Positions 1 through 9,023 are shown, counted from the stretch's first letter. The stretch: DNA of 64,000 nucleotides from an uncultured Alteromonadaceae bacterium (GCA_947503265.1 CANNDC010000018.1:1-64000); one strand, 5' to 3'. The notes: generated from the sequence alone by a model not told the origin. Program-made: numbers and translations.

Positions 1-284
1 AAATATGAATCTATTTTTGGTAAACACTCATTAACGAGTGTCCACACAGATTGTCTTGTTATCTATTGTTAAAGAACATTCGCACGACATCAACGAAGCG
101 AAATACCGAACGCAGTGAGCGCTGAATTTCAAGTTGACTTTCGTGCTTGGTGACTATCAAACCATGACGCCGCCAAGGTATTACTTTTTCATACTTAGTC
201 GTGTTTAAATAATGACACCACTGGGTATGACTTTTTACTTCACTTGCTAGTTGGCTTATTAAGCCTCTCTCAAGCGGGACGCGA
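1..284 (-). promoter_or_regulatory. rRNA operon leader (5' external spacer) with boxA
   Basis: Read on the minus strand, this is the transcribed leader of an rRNA operon whose 16S gene lies left of position 1. The complement of 65-78 reads TGTTCTTTAACAAT, one base from the E. coli boxA antitermination element (TGCTCTTTAACAAT, recalled). It is followed by the typical CTGTGTGGACACTC leader stretch and a hairpin with arms at 24-29 and 36-41. In E. coli, rrnD also sits directly beside yrdA, which agrees with the next gene here. No part of the mature 16S is recognised inside the window. Confidence 0.8.
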
Positions 285-312
285 ATTCTACACGCCTATG
301 TTTTGATGTCAA
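285..312 (-). promoter_or_regulatory. rRNA promoter (proximal, P2-like)
   Basis: On the minus strand a consensus -35 TTGACA (307-312) and a -10 TAGAAT (285-290) are separated by 16 bp. A GC-rich discriminator (complement of the GCGGGACGCG stretch) follows the -10, as at stringently controlled rRNA promoters. It lies between the distal promoter and boxA, so it fits rrn P2. Confidence 0.75.
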
Positions 313-459
313 CAATTTAATTCAAAATATTCTTAAAAAATTATCTTCGTTAAATCGCTGCATCCCGCTACACACTTGATATACATCAATGTCACTAATT
401 TTAAATAGCTAATCAGTGAAGAAACATTCTGTTAAAGGATGTCCCTGAGCGAGGCGCGC

Positions 460-487
460 ATATTACCGACCTAAAAAACTTCTGCAA
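460..487 (-). promoter_or_regulatory. rRNA promoter (distal, P1-like)
   Basis: On the minus strand a -35 TTGCAG (482-487) and a -10 TAATAT (460-465) are separated by 16 bp. They are followed by the GC-rich discriminator GCGCGCC and preceded by an AT-rich tract (about 490-520) that could act as an UP element. The tandem arrangement with the promoter at 285-312 is the usual rrn P1/P2 layout. Confidence 0.65.
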
Positions 488-606
488 CCCTTTATTTCAA
501 ATTTATGTCTAAGTGGTGAATAAAACGTCAAATAGCCTTATATCAATGCGAAAACCTGTTAGATTTTGGTAGTATTGAATTAGATTTTGACTTTACGGAT
601 AACAAT

Positions 607-1149
607 ATGACGATTAGATCTTTAAGAGGTATCTCCCCCAAATTTGGAAAAAATTGCTACGTTGACGACTCTGCAGTGCTAGTGGGTGAGATAACTTGTG
701 GAGATGACGTCAGCTTTTGGCCACTGGTGGCAGCAAGAGGGGACGTAAATAGCATGGTGATTGGTAACCGAACCAATATTCAAGACGGTACTGTATTGCA
801 TGTAACTCGTAGGAGTAAGACAAATAGTAAGGGGTACCCTTTAGTCATAGGAGATGATGTCACTATTGGGCACAAATGTATGTTGCATGGATGTACATTA
901 GGAAATCGTATCCTTGTAGGCATGGGTGCGATAATAATGGACGGTGCAATAGTCGAAGATGATGTTTTTGTGGGTGCAGGGTGTTTGGTCCCCCCTAACA
1001 AATCCTTAGAAAGCGGCTATCTCTATGTCGGAAGTCCTGCAAAACAAGCAAGAAAATTAAGTAAGGAAGAAATTTCTTTTTTGAAAACGTCCGCAGAAAA
1101 CTATTTAGTCACAAAGAACGAGTATTTATTAGACGAGACTATTACTTAA
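607..1149 (+). CDS. yrdA: Gamma-carbonic anhydrase family protein YrdA
   Basis: A 180-residue left-handed beta-helix protein of the gamma-carbonic anhydrase/YrdA family, the usual length for the family. Hexapeptide-repeat turns run through the central two thirds (for example VIGDDVTIGHKCMLHGCTLG). The metal-ligand histidines are visible in TVLHVT and in IGHKCMLHG. Family members bind Zn or Fe as trimers; many bacterial YrdA proteins have weak or unproven carbonic anhydrase activity, so the reaction is not certain. The ATG follows GGATAACAAT. It is divergent from the rRNA operon and convergent with the DUF1488-aroE block, as yrdA sits by rrnD and aroE in E. coli. Confidence 0.88.
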   Translation: MTIRSLRGISPKFGKNCYVDDSAVLVGEITCGDDVSFWPLVAARGDVNSMVIGNRTNIQDGTVLHVTRRSKTNSKGYPLVIGDDVTIGHKCMLHGCTLGNRILVGMGAIIMDGAIVEDDVFVGAGCLVPPNKSLESGYLYVGSPAKQARKLSKEEISFLKTSAENYLVTKNEYLLDETIT

Positions 1150-1230
1150 TCGCAAAGCGGATTGAGAATGTCGGTGGTTTGAAGCCTCTATATATGTCAA
1201 GTATTACTGAGTACTTGTTGAGACCAATTC

Positions 1231-1485
1231 CTAGAAGTGTTTTCCAATCATACTGAATGAGACAGTTAAACTGCCATTCAATCCAACTCCTTGCTCTTCA
1301 ATTAATTCAGTCAAATACTCTTCAAAGTCAAATTGAAAGGCATCGTAAACTTTAGGCGCGCCCGAAAAATCAATACCCGTGATAAAACACTTAATGAGCT
1401 GGCCTGACACCTGAGCATCAAGGACTATTGCCTGCTTATCGACTTCATAGGTAAATCCATCAGAGAACAAAACAGACTGATTCAA
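1231..1485 (-). CDS. DUF1488 family protein (YrdB-like)
   Basis: An 84-residue acidic protein that begins MNQSVLFSDG and fits the small DUF1488/YrdB family, whose function is unknown. Its start overlaps the end of aroE by 4 bp, so the two are translationally coupled. E. coli has yrdB in the same place beside aroE, which supports the family call more strongly than the short sequence alone. No membrane segment, signal peptide or metal motif is visible. Confidence 0.7.
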   Translation of the reverse strand: MNQSVLFSDGFTYEVDKQAIVLDAQVSGQLIKCFITGIDFSGAPKVYDAFQFDFEEYLTELIEEQGVGLNGSLTVSFSMIGKHF

Positions 1486-2309
1486 AACTGTTCCCGCAGC
1501 TTTTTGACTACCTCACTGGTATCCGGACGCACCCCTCTCCACAAATGAAAACTTTCACTCGCTTGTTCTACCAACATACCCAAACCATCGATCGTTTTGG
1601 GAACACCCAATTTTTTAGCATGCTGTAAAAATTTACTCAGTTGTTTTCCGTACACCATATCGTAAACCATACTGGCCTGAGAGATAGTAGTGTCTGGCAC
1701 ATCAGGAAGTTCGCTGCTCAAGCTAGCAGAAGTAGAATTAATAATGATATCGAAATGCCCAGCAATACTATCAAAAGACCTATGGCTCAGTTCCATACCT
1801 TGCACTTTTGCAAAAGGTAACAAACTCGCAAGAGCCTCTGCTTTTGCCGCAGTTCGATTAGCAATAACTATATTTGATGGACTTTGCGCAGCGATATCCT
1901 TGAGCACACCGCGTGCTGCCCCACCCGCGCCCAGCAACAATATACTGGCATTCTTGATTTCAACACCGTTTGTCAATATGTCTGTTACTAAACCAACACC
2001 GTCAGTATTGTCTCCAGTAAAACTACCATCTTCTTGCTTAATAATAGTGTTGACTGCTTCCCCAAATTTAGCTGATTCAGATAAAGAACTAACCCATTTA
2101 GCTGCATCCTGTTTAAAAGGGGCAGTGACATTGCATCCTTTGGCACTGGGGTCAGAGAAAAAAGCCTCCAACGAATCCGAAAATTTCTCAAGTGAACCCA
2201 ATATTTTAACGTAGTTTAGTTTTTGCTTAGTTTGCTTCGCAAAAATTGAATGGATCTCTGGAGATTTACTTTGCTCAATTGGGTTACCGAAAACAGCGTA
2301 GTTATCCAT
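1482..2309 (-). CDS. aroE: Shikimate dehydrogenase (NADP+)
   Basis: A 275-residue shikimate dehydrogenase, which reduces 3-dehydroshikimate to shikimate in aromatic amino acid synthesis. The N-terminal substrate site shows NPIEQSKSP and, near residue 63, VTAPFK with the catalytic Lys. The TDGVG motif with its Asp follows, then the Rossmann glycine loop LLGAGGAARG and the NADP-binding NRT motif. Full length, no damage. It lies 1 bp after hemF and overlaps the DUF1488 gene, so it belongs to the minus-strand yrdD-tsaC-hemF-aroE run. Confidence 0.96.
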   Translation of the reverse strand: MDNYAVFGNPIEQSKSPEIHSIFAKQTKQKLNYVKILGSLEKFSDSLEAFFSDPSAKGCNVTAPFKQDAAKWVSSLSESAKFGEAVNTIIKQEDGSFTGDNTDGVGLVTDILTNGVEIKNASILLLGAGGAARGVLKDIAAQSPSNIVIANRTAAKAEALASLLPFAKVQGMELSHRSFDSIAGHFDIIINSTSASLSSELPDVPDTTISQASMVYDMVYGKQLSKFLQHAKKLGVPKTIDGLGMLVEQASESFHLWRGVRPDTSEVVKKLREQF

Positions 2310-2310
2310 A

Positions 2311-3252
2311 CTACCCTACTTCCGCATCTGAACTGTTTAACCAGTCTTTGGGAATAAGAAATTCATCAGTTAACTTCGCTTCTGGAGTATTTGATTTGGC
2401 TTTGAAATCATACTCCCATCTCGCTAATGGAGGCATAGACATGAGAATCGATTCGGTTCTGCCACTAGTCTGCAAGCCAAACAATGTTCCTCTATCATAG
2501 ACAAGATTAAACTCTACATATCTTCCTCGTCGATAAAGCTGGAACTGTTTCTCCCGTTCACCAAAAGGCAAATCTTTGCGCTTTTCAATGATAGGAATGT
2601 ATGCGTCCAAATAGCCATTCCCTACTACTTGCATAAATGAGAAGCTCTTTTCAAAGCCAAATTCATTTAGGTCATCAAAAAACAGTCCACCTACGCCTCT
2701 GGTTTCATCTCGATGCTTTAAGTAGAAATACTCATCACACCACTTTTTATACCTTGGATAGACATCACTCCCAAAGGGTTCGCATAGTTGACTTGCCACC
2801 GTGTGCCAATGCTGTACATCTTCCAAAAAGGGATAAAAAGGGGTCAGATCGAAACCTCCACCAAACCACCAAACGGGATCCTCATCGGGCTTTTCCGCAA
2901 CAAAAAAACGCACATTTGCGTGAGAGGTCGGAACATAAGGATTATTCGGATGAATAACCAGAGAAACTCCCATTGCTTGGAACGTTCTACCCGCCAGCTC
3001 CGGACGCACAGCCGTAGCAGAAGGTGGCAGTTTTGCACCAAAAACGTGTGAGAAATTAACGCCACCTTGCTCGATCACTGCTCCACCGGTCAGAACTCGA
3101 GTGCGTCCACCCCCTCCCTCAGCTCTTTGCCAATTATCTTCTTTAAAATGACCTTTGCCATCAGCTAACTCTAGCGTTTGGCAAATATTGTCTTGTAACT
3201 TCAATAGGAATGATTTGACCGTCTCAATATTGAGGTCTTTATTGTCTGACAT
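2311..3252 (-). CDS. hemF: Oxygen-dependent coproporphyrinogen III oxidase
   Basis: A 313-residue HemF, which uses O2 to decarboxylate coproporphyrinogen III to protoporphyrinogen IX in heme synthesis. Recognisable family segments include WQRAEGGGGRTRVL near the N-terminus, GVSLVIHPNNPYVPTSHAN, WWFGGGFDLTPFYP and the C-terminal RRGRYVEFNLVYDRGT. It is packed between tsaC (2-bp gap) and aroE (1-bp gap). E. coli lacks hemF in this cluster, whereas hemF-aroE adjacency occurs in pseudomonads and other gammaproteobacteria. Confidence 0.97.
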   Translation of the reverse strand: MSDNKDLNIETVKSFLLKLQDNICQTLELADGKGHFKEDNWQRAEGGGGRTRVLTGGAVIEQGGVNFSHVFGAKLPPSATAVRPELAGRTFQAMGVSLVIHPNNPYVPTSHANVRFFVAEKPDEDPVWWFGGGFDLTPFYPFLEDVQHWHTVASQLCEPFGSDVYPRYKKWCDEYFYLKHRDETRGVGGLFFDDLNEFGFEKSFSFMQVVGNGYLDAYIPIIEKRKDLPFGEREKQFQLYRRGRYVEFNLVYDRGTLFGLQTSGRTESILMSMPPLARWEYDFKAKSNTPEAKLTDEFLIPKDWLNSSDAEVG

Positions 3253-3254
3253 TG

Positions 3255-3815
3255 TTAACTAGCTCTTATTATTTGGCCGGTAAGACCATTTCGAATTTGT
3301 GTGGGATTTTGTTGGTCGCCAACTGTACCTTGAACGAAAACTACTTTTTGTTCGAATTGTAATTTAGCCTGTTCTAAGGTTTTTGCAGGAGCTGCCCCAG
3401 AAATATTTGCACTGGTGGAAACAATTGCACTGTCTAAATACTGACATAGTTCCCTGACTCTCGGATGAGCAGAAACTCGCACCGCTATCAATTCTGAACC
3501 TCCAGTCAAATAATCCTTGGCTCTTTCTGATTTAGGAACTAACCAAGTATTTGGACCGGGCCAGCTAGCAAAGATCTCTGACTTCCTATCGTTAGTGAGT
3601 GCTTGCATGTCGATAAAATCTAGTAATTGAGAAATATCGCTCGCAATTAATATGACGCCTTTTTCAACAGGCCGTTGTTTGATTTTTAATAATGAAAAAA
3701 CAGCACTTTCGTTAGTGGGATCACAACCTAGACCAAAAACAGCCTCTGTTGGGTAAGCTATAATAGCTCCGTTTTTGAATTTGGATTTAAGATCAGCAGG
3801 AAAGTTGTTGTTCAT
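3255..3815 (-). CDS. tsaC: Threonylcarbamoyl-AMP synthase
   Basis: A YrdC/Sua5-fold enzyme that makes threonylcarbamoyl-AMP from threonine, bicarbonate and ATP for the t6A37 modification of ANN-decoding tRNAs. Visible motifs: IIAYPTEAVFGLGCDP, KQRPVEKG, WPGPNTW and IVSTSANISG. I choose the ATG at 3815 (MNNNFPADL), giving 186 residues, because it matches the E. coli TsaC start (MNNN, recalled). The frame stays open to a TTG at 3860, but neither start has a clear Shine-Dalgarno sequence. It lies 2 bp upstream of hemF. Confidence 0.9.
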   Translation of the reverse strand: MNNNFPADLKSKFKNGAIIAYPTEAVFGLGCDPTNESAVFSLLKIKQRPVEKGVILIASDISQLLDFIDMQALTNDRKSEIFASWPGPNTWLVPKSERAKDYLTGGSELIAVRVSAHPRVRELCQYLDSAIVSTSANISGAAPAKTLEQAKLQFEQKVVFVQGTVGDQQNPTQIRNGLTGQIIRAS

Positions 3816-3973
3816 TGAATTAGTAAGGATATTGAATTGTCTGTAGTGTAAATCATTCAAACATGTGTTGAAAGTAAACTAAGGTCTTTGAGTCTTTTCG
3901 GTACACTTTTTGTGCTAACTAGGTGCTTTTTATTCGAGATCAGTAGTGAAGACTTAGCTAGAGGCTGCTGACC

Positions 3974-4534
3974 TTAGTTGCTTTGTAACTTATTACAACT
4001 CTTTGCCGGACATTGCAAAACCACACTATCATTTCGATGTTTCTCCACAATAATCCCCCACCCGCAATAGCTACACTGTTTTTGAACTGGAGCATCATTC
4101 ACAGCGTATTTGCATTTTGGAAAGGTATTGCAAGCATAAAATGTCTTGCCAAACTTGTTTGAACGTTTGGTTAAACTGCCATTTTTGCACGAAGGGCATG
4201 AAATTTCGGTATTTTTGTTCTTTTGAATAGGTTCGATGTGATGACACACAGGATATTGACTGCATCCAATAAAAAGGCCGTACCGACCTTTTTTGATTAC
4301 CAGTTGCTCTTTACAATTTGGGCAAACTGAACCTTCAATTAGTGTGAGGTCTTGGGTTTGATTATCGTGTAGTGGTTTACTGAACTCGCATTTTGGGAAT
4401 TGTTTGCATCCAACGAATGTACCTGACTTTCCTCGGCGGAACTGAAGCTCGCCCCCGCATTCTGGACAATTGCCGAGGTTGTGGTCATTCGCGTGGCCTT
4501 CACCTGAAAATAACGTGCCATCAATTTTAGACAT
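3974..4534 (-). CDS. yrdD: Topoisomerase I-type zinc-ribbon protein YrdD
   Basis: A 186-residue protein made almost entirely of four-cysteine zinc ribbons like those at the C-terminus of DNA topoisomerase I. Four modules are visible: CPECGG...C..FPKC, CPNCKE...CSQYPVC, CPSCKN...CNTFPKC and CSYCGW...CPAKSC. There is no topoisomerase catalytic domain. The likely role is single-stranded nucleic-acid binding, but this is inferred from the fold. The position between tsaC and smg is that of E. coli yrdD. Its stop is 113 bp before the spacer that leads to tsaC. Confidence 0.82.
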   Translation of the reverse strand: MSKIDGTLFSGEGHANDHNLGNCPECGGELQFRRGKSGTFVGCKQFPKCEFSKPLHDNQTQDLTLIEGSVCPNCKEQLVIKKGRYGLFIGCSQYPVCHHIEPIQKNKNTEISCPSCKNGSLTKRSNKFGKTFYACNTFPKCKYAVNDAPVQKQCSYCGWGIIVEKHRNDSVVLQCPAKSCNKLQSN

Positions 4535-4551
4535 GATTGGCAGCTATAGTG

Positions 4552-5028
4552 TTAGTGTAAAGGACCTTCTGGCTCTTCGAACAATAGATCTTCCATCTGA
4601 GCATAGGCATTCTCTTTTCCAGGTACATTGAATAGCACCATTAAGACTACCCACTTTAAGTCTTCAAGACAGAATTCTTTTGAATCAATTTCCATCACGC
4701 GATCTACAACCATTTCTCTTGTTGCAGAGTCTAGGACATTGATTTGTTCAAGAAACATCAAAAATCCTCTGCATTCAACATCGAGACGCATTTCTTCTTC
4801 TTGCGTGTAGATGCGATTTACAAAGGTATTGTCCGATTTGACTAAATACGGATTGATGTCTGTTTCTTGAAGAGCGGCTAGTTTCTCTAACCAAGATAGC
4901 GCTTTGTATATCTCATCGTGATGAAAACCTGCTCGCACAAGCTCATCTGTCAACTCGTCTTGATCGACACGAATCTCACTTTCACTATGAATGAAGTTCT
5001 CGAAAAGATACATGAGGATATCAAACAT
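4552..5028 (-). CDS. smg: Smg family protein (DUF494)
   Basis: A 158-residue protein of the Smg/DUF494 family, starting MFDILMYLFENFI, which is characteristic of the family. It is rich in acidic residues and predicted mainly helical, with no catalytic motif visible. Function is not established; the gene is linked to dprA across gammaproteobacteria. Here the gap to dprA is 1 bp, indicating one transcript. Confidence 0.9.
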   Translation of the reverse strand: MFDILMYLFENFIHSESEIRVDQDELTDELVRAGFHHDEIYKALSWLEKLAALQETDINPYLVKSDNTFVNRIYTQEEEMRLDVECRGFLMFLEQINVLDSATREMVVDRVMEIDSKEFCLEDLKWVVLMVLFNVPGKENAYAQMEDLLFEEPEGPLH

Positions 5029-5029
5029 A

Positions 5030-6163
5030 CTATTTACCCCTCAATTTGACGTAACCTCCAGATACTGAAGTTACTAAACCGCGCAACTCATAATCTAACA
5101 ATTGCGCCAATACTTCTTTAATCGGCAGTTTGGTGCGCTGCAAAATGACATCTAACGCTGTAATGTCATAGTCTACACTATCTAACAATTTGTCCGATGC
5201 CAAGCCTTGTGACAGACTTTTTTTAAAGTTTTTTTCCGTTGCCGACTGATTGGAAGAATTCAGGTCAAAAAATTCCTCCAAAATGTCAGTCGTTCTATGT
5301 ACGAGTTTCGCTCCTTGTTTGATCAAATAGTGACACCCTTCGCTTAACGGGTTATTAATATTGCCGGGAACAGCAAATACTTCTCTATTTTGATCAAGTG
5401 CTGTTTTAGCAGTGATCAGTGAGCCGCTTTTAATCGCCGCTTCAACAATAACAACACCCAATGATAATCCGCTTACAATTCTATTTCTGCGCGGGAAATT
5501 TTCTGGTTTCGGTGCTTGATGTGGAAGAAATTCAGAGAGCAGTAGTCCATTATTTTGCAACATTTTTTGCACTAACGGTAAATTCCGTTTGGGATAAACA
5601 ATATCAACACCATTTCCCAATACAGCAATAGTAGCCCCTCCACCATTCAGTGCTCCCTCATGGGCTTTAGTATCAATCCCTGAAGCCAAACCACTGGTTA
5701 TCGTCACACCTACTTCTGCCAATTCTTTCGCCAATTTCAAAGCATTGCATTTGCCTGATATTGAAGGCATGCGACTTCCAACGATAGCGATTTGTTGGTT
5801 GCAAAGAACCTCTAAATTGCCTTTGCCAAATAGTAGATAGGGTGGACTAGCAATTTCGAGTAGTTGATCAGGAAAATTTGAATCTGGCGGACAGATAACA
5901 TGATGATTTTTATTTTGTTGCCGCCAATCTAAGCACTTTTCGATGATGCCACGGTGCGATGCAGATATTGAAGAAATTTGCTTTTCATTAAAACCAAGAA
6001 GTTTTAGCTCAGTTGTTTTTGAGGAAAGTAATTCAAGAACCGAAAGTCCAGATTCACTTAAGAATTTATTTAATCTGACGGGGCCAAAATTTGGGATCAG
6101 ACTCAGTCTTAGCCAAGTTGCTATTTCATTCTCAATGTCTTGTTCTCGCACTTCCTGTGCCAT
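5030..6163 (-). CDS. dprA: DNA-processing protein DprA
   Basis: A 377-residue DprA/Smf protein, which protects incoming single-stranded DNA and loads RecA during natural transformation. The N-terminal helix-hairpin-helix-like part (about 1-90) is followed by the extended Rossmann domain with IVGSRMPSISG, ITSGLASGIDTKAHEGAL and VLGNGVDIVYPKRN, then RNRIVSGLS. A C-terminal winged-helix domain (about 315-377) closes the protein. Full length. It is head of the dprA-smg pair and follows the LysM gene on the same strand. Confidence 0.95.
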   Translation of the reverse strand: MAQEVREQDIENEIATWLRLSLIPNFGPVRLNKFLSESGLSVLELLSSKTTELKLLGFNEKQISSISASHRGIIEKCLDWRQQNKNHHVICPPDSNFPDQLLEIASPPYLLFGKGNLEVLCNQQIAIVGSRMPSISGKCNALKLAKELAEVGVTITSGLASGIDTKAHEGALNGGGATIAVLGNGVDIVYPKRNLPLVQKMLQNNGLLLSEFLPHQAPKPENFPRRNRIVSGLSLGVVIVEAAIKSGSLITAKTALDQNREVFAVPGNINNPLSEGCHYLIKQGAKLVHRTTDILEEFFDLNSSNQSATEKNFKKSLSQGLASDKLLDSVDYDITALDVILQRTKLPIKEVLAQLLDYELRGLVTSVSGGYVKLRGK

Positions 6164-6186
6164 TCATTTTCCCTAGATTTCATTTA

Positions 6187-7260
6187 TTATGGTTTCGCGA
6201 CTAAGGCTCCATTTTTAATTACTTTAGTGGATCGTGTAATTAACGCATAACTTGCCTTATCAAACACTTTAAACACCACTAATTCGCCTACTTTGATTGC
6301 GGGCTGTTGAACCTCATTGGCATTATCAAATGTACTTTTCACGATCCCACTTTCGACATCGTATTTTGGATTTTCACTGTCAAAAATTTTGGGGCCTTGC
6401 AAATAGATTCCCATTGTTGTTCCAGCTGAGACATCCTGGTCTCCTAAATCCAAAACAACAACATTGTATTTCCCTAAGAGTTGATGTTGTTCAAGACTGT
6501 CAACTATTTGCCCTTGTTGCGTCGTGGCTGCTTCTAATTCTAACTGCTGAGGCTCCTCTTCAACGTCGGGGAGCAACTTGTCTCCTCGCTTTGCTTCAAA
6601 GTTTGCTTGCTTAACCGAGACTAAATGCTGTCCTTCTACTTCACTTTTTAGGGGTTTAGCATCTGCAACATGACGAATTTGGATTCCGAGTAAGTTCCCT
6701 TCTGAGTCACGTATTTCATTTTGTTGCCTGATAATTCGGTACGATTCCGGCGTGGTGTTATTTGCTCGACTCAATACCAAGTCACCAGTTGCGAAACGCA
6801 CAGCTCCATCATGATTACCTAACAGATGTGGGAGCTTCTCATAGTCACTCTTGTCCATGACTAACCCGTTATCTACATAGGGTTGAATGATAGACCAAGG
6901 CAATGCCGGAATAGGATTCACAGATTTTTTCTCCATCCTTCCTTGGGGAGTCAGTTTAATTTCTGCCTTTTGTGTCTCACGGACCATTTCAAGAACCGGC
7001 TCACCTTGTTCGTTATAACGTAGTCTTAGTTGATCACCAGGGTAAATAAGGTGTGGATTTTTGATATGAACGTTATTCCGCCATAATTCTGGCCATAACC
7101 AAGGCTTGTCTAGATACAAACTTGAGATATCCCAAAGCGTATCACCTTTCTTCACAGTATACGTATGCGGTGCAGTGCCTTTGATATCGATGTCATCTGC
7201 TATGCTAACCAGCGGTACTAGTAAGACGATCACCAGCAGTGTTTTGATAATGGAGCCCAT
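6187..7260 (-). CDS. LysM-domain exported protein
   Basis: A 357-residue exported protein. The N-terminus (about 1-21) is a signal peptide (TLLVIVLLVPLVSIADD). It is followed by one LysM peptidoglycan-binding domain (about 32-80, YTVKKGDTLWDISSLYL...NPHLIYPGDQLRL). The remaining ~270 residues have no recognised domain. The same gene type lies between def and dprA in many gammaproteobacteria and is divergent from def here. It probably anchors to the cell wall; no catalytic motif is visible. Confidence 0.85.
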   Translation of the reverse strand: MGSIIKTLLVIVLLVPLVSIADDIDIKGTAPHTYTVKKGDTLWDISSLYLDKPWLWPELWRNNVHIKNPHLIYPGDQLRLRYNEQGEPVLEMVRETQKAEIKLTPQGRMEKKSVNPIPALPWSIIQPYVDNGLVMDKSDYEKLPHLLGNHDGAVRFATGDLVLSRANNTTPESYRIIRQQNEIRDSEGNLLGIQIRHVADAKPLKSEVEGQHLVSVKQANFEAKRGDKLLPDVEEEPQQLELEAATTQQGQIVDSLEQHQLLGKYNVVVLDLGDQDVSAGTTMGIYLQGPKIFDSENPKYDVESGIVKSTFDNANEVQQPAIKVGELVVFKVFDKASYALITRSTKVIKNGALVAKP

Positions 7261-7315
7261 GCTTTCCTCATTTACACCAATTAGGTGATTACAGACATGT
7301 TTAGCGAAACTAATG

Positions 7316-7345
7316 TTCTTTCTATCGAGCTATTCTTTCTATCGA
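7316..7345. repeat. Tandem 13-bp direct repeat in the LysM/def spacer
   Basis: TTCTTTCTATCGA occurs at 7316-7328 and again at 7333-7345, 17 bp apart start to start, in the 256-bp spacer between the divergent LysM and def genes. The spacing is less than two helical turns. It may be a regulator site or a chance duplication; nothing else supports either. Confidence 0.4.
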
Positions 7346-7516
7346 CCTAATTGGGCCAAAGCTTGATCGAACTTTCTAATTAATTAGGCTAGAATAGTGG
7401 TCAACACCTTTCAATATCCTATTTTATTGAACCGTATATTAATTAATACTGACCAGAGGTACAGATTTATCAAATCTTAGCTCGGTTTTGTGATTATTGT
7501 TTAGCTGAAGAAAGAA

Positions 7517-8026
7517 ATGGCCATTTTAGACGTATTAAGATTCCCAGATGATAGATTGAGAACGGTTGCCAAACCTGTCGAAAAAGTTGACGCAGAAATT
7601 AAGAAACTCGTTAGCGACATGTTTGACACCATGAAAGAAGAAAACGGCATCGGTTTAGCTGCCACTCAAGTCAATGTGCACAAACGTGTTGTAGTGATGG
7701 ATGTCTCTGAAGAACAAGACACGCCGCGTGTTTTTATCAATCCAGAAATAACCCAAATGGACGGCAGCACTATAAGCGAGGAAGGCTGCCTTTCGGTTCC
7801 AAACAACTATGCAAAAGTAGAGCGTGCTGAGCACATCATTGTTAACGCTTTAGATGAAAATGGCGAAGCCTTTTCGTTAGAAGCCGATGGCTTATTGGCT
7901 ATTTGTATCCAACATGAACTAGATCACCTTAAAGGTAAGCTATTTGTTGACTACCTATCCCCGTTAAAGCGACAAAGAATTAGAAATAAACTTGAAAAAG
8001 AGGCTCGACTAGCAGCTCGCGCATAA
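7517..8026 (+). CDS. def: Peptide deformylase
   Basis: A 169-residue type I peptide deformylase, which removes the N-formyl group from new proteins. All three family motifs are intact: GIGLAATQV (motif 1), EGCLSVP with the metal-ligand Cys (motif 2) and HELDHLKG with the two His ligands and catalytic Glu (motif 3). It precedes fmt by 28 bp. The def-fmt-rsmB-trkA order is the conserved enterobacterial operon. Confidence 0.98.
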   Translation: MAILDVLRFPDDRLRTVAKPVEKVDAEIKKLVSDMFDTMKEENGIGLAATQVNVHKRVVVMDVSEEQDTPRVFINPEITQMDGSTISEEGCLSVPNNYAKVERAEHIIVNALDENGEAFSLEADGLLAICIQHELDHLKGKLFVDYLSPLKRQRIRNKLEKEARLAARA

Positions 8027-8054
8027 CTGAGTTGCTTATTAAAAGGATCCCGTA

Positions 8055-9023
8055 TTGACCACCCCACTAAAAGTCATTTTTGCCGGTACACCGGATTTTG
8101 CAGCAAAGCATCTTCAAGCACTATTGCAATCTGATCATCAGGTTTGTGCGGTATTCAGCCAACCAGATAGACCTGCAGGCAGAGGTAAAAAATTGCAAGC
8201 TAGCCCAGTGAAGCAATGTGCACAGCAACATAACTTACCAGTATATCAGCCGAATAGCCTGCGAACACTTGAGGCTCAAGAACAAATTAAAGCGCTAAAT
8301 GCCGATGTCATGGTAGTGGTTGCTTATGGTTTGATTTTGCCAGCAGAAGTGCTCGAAACCCCTAAGTATGGCTGCATCAATGTGCATGGATCACTCTTGC
8401 CAAGATGGAGAGGAGCCGCTCCAATTCAAAGAGCTATTTGGGCGGGAGACAAAGAAACAGGTGTTACCGTCATGCAAATGGACATGGGTCTAGACACCGG
8501 AGCAATGTTACTCAAAAAATCCATTTCAATTAGTGATGAAGACACCAGTGCCATCTTGTATTCGAAGCTCGAAGCGCTCGGTCCACCAGCTCTCATCGAA
8601 ACCTTAGATAATCTGACTGCAATCACACCCGAAGCGCAAGATGATCGATTAGCTAATTACGCACAAAAGCTGTCTAAACAAGAGGCTAAAATAGACTGGC
8701 AGGAAAACGCCGAACAATTGGCTAGAAATGTAAGGGCATTTAATCCTTGGCCTATGGCGTTTTTTCATTGCCTTACTGAAAAAGACCAAATTGCTGTAAA
8801 AGTATGGCGAGCTAAAGCGGTTGAGCTCGATTCCGAGCAAACAAACACTGCTGCGAAAACAGGGCAAATAATCCGAGCAGATAAAGATGGGATACTAGTC
8901 AAAACTGGCGAAGGGGGTCTCGTTATCAAAGATCTACAAATTCCGGGGAAAAAAGCTATGCCAGTTAGCGATGTTCTAAACGCACGAAGAGAGTGGTTTG
9001 CAGAAGGTAGTGTTCTGCTGTGA
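8055..9023 (+). CDS. fmt: Methionyl-tRNA formyltransferase
   Basis: A 322-residue Fmt, which formylates initiator Met-tRNA using 10-formyltetrahydrofolate. The catalytic domain shows FAGTPDFAA at the start and the signature HGSLLPRWRGAAPIQRAI with catalytic Asn/His/Asp-type residues (CINVHGSLL, MDMGLDTGAM). A C-terminal OB-like tRNA-binding domain follows (about 210-322). The start is TTG at 8055, preceded by AAAGGAT. Its TGA overlaps the GTG of rsmB. Confidence 0.96.
   Translation: MTTPLKVIFAGTPDFAAKHLQALLQSDHQVCAVFSQPDRPAGRGKKLQASPVKQCAQQHNLPVYQPNSLRTLEAQEQIKALNADVMVVVAYGLILPAEVLETPKYGCINVHGSLLPRWRGAAPIQRAIWAGDKETGVTVMQMDMGLDTGAMLLKKSISISDEDTSAILYSKLEALGPPALIETLDNLTAITPEAQDDRLANYAQKLSKQEAKIDWQENAEQLARNVRAFNPWPMAFFHCLTEKDQIAVKVWRAKAVELDSEQTNTAAKTGQIIRADKDGILVKTGEGGLVIKDLQIPGKKAMPVSDVLNARREWFAEGSVLL

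Noticed and set aside
1..60. Part of the 16S rRNA gene at the left edge
   Set aside because: The first 60 bases match leader sequence after boxA; no mature 16S start motif is present.
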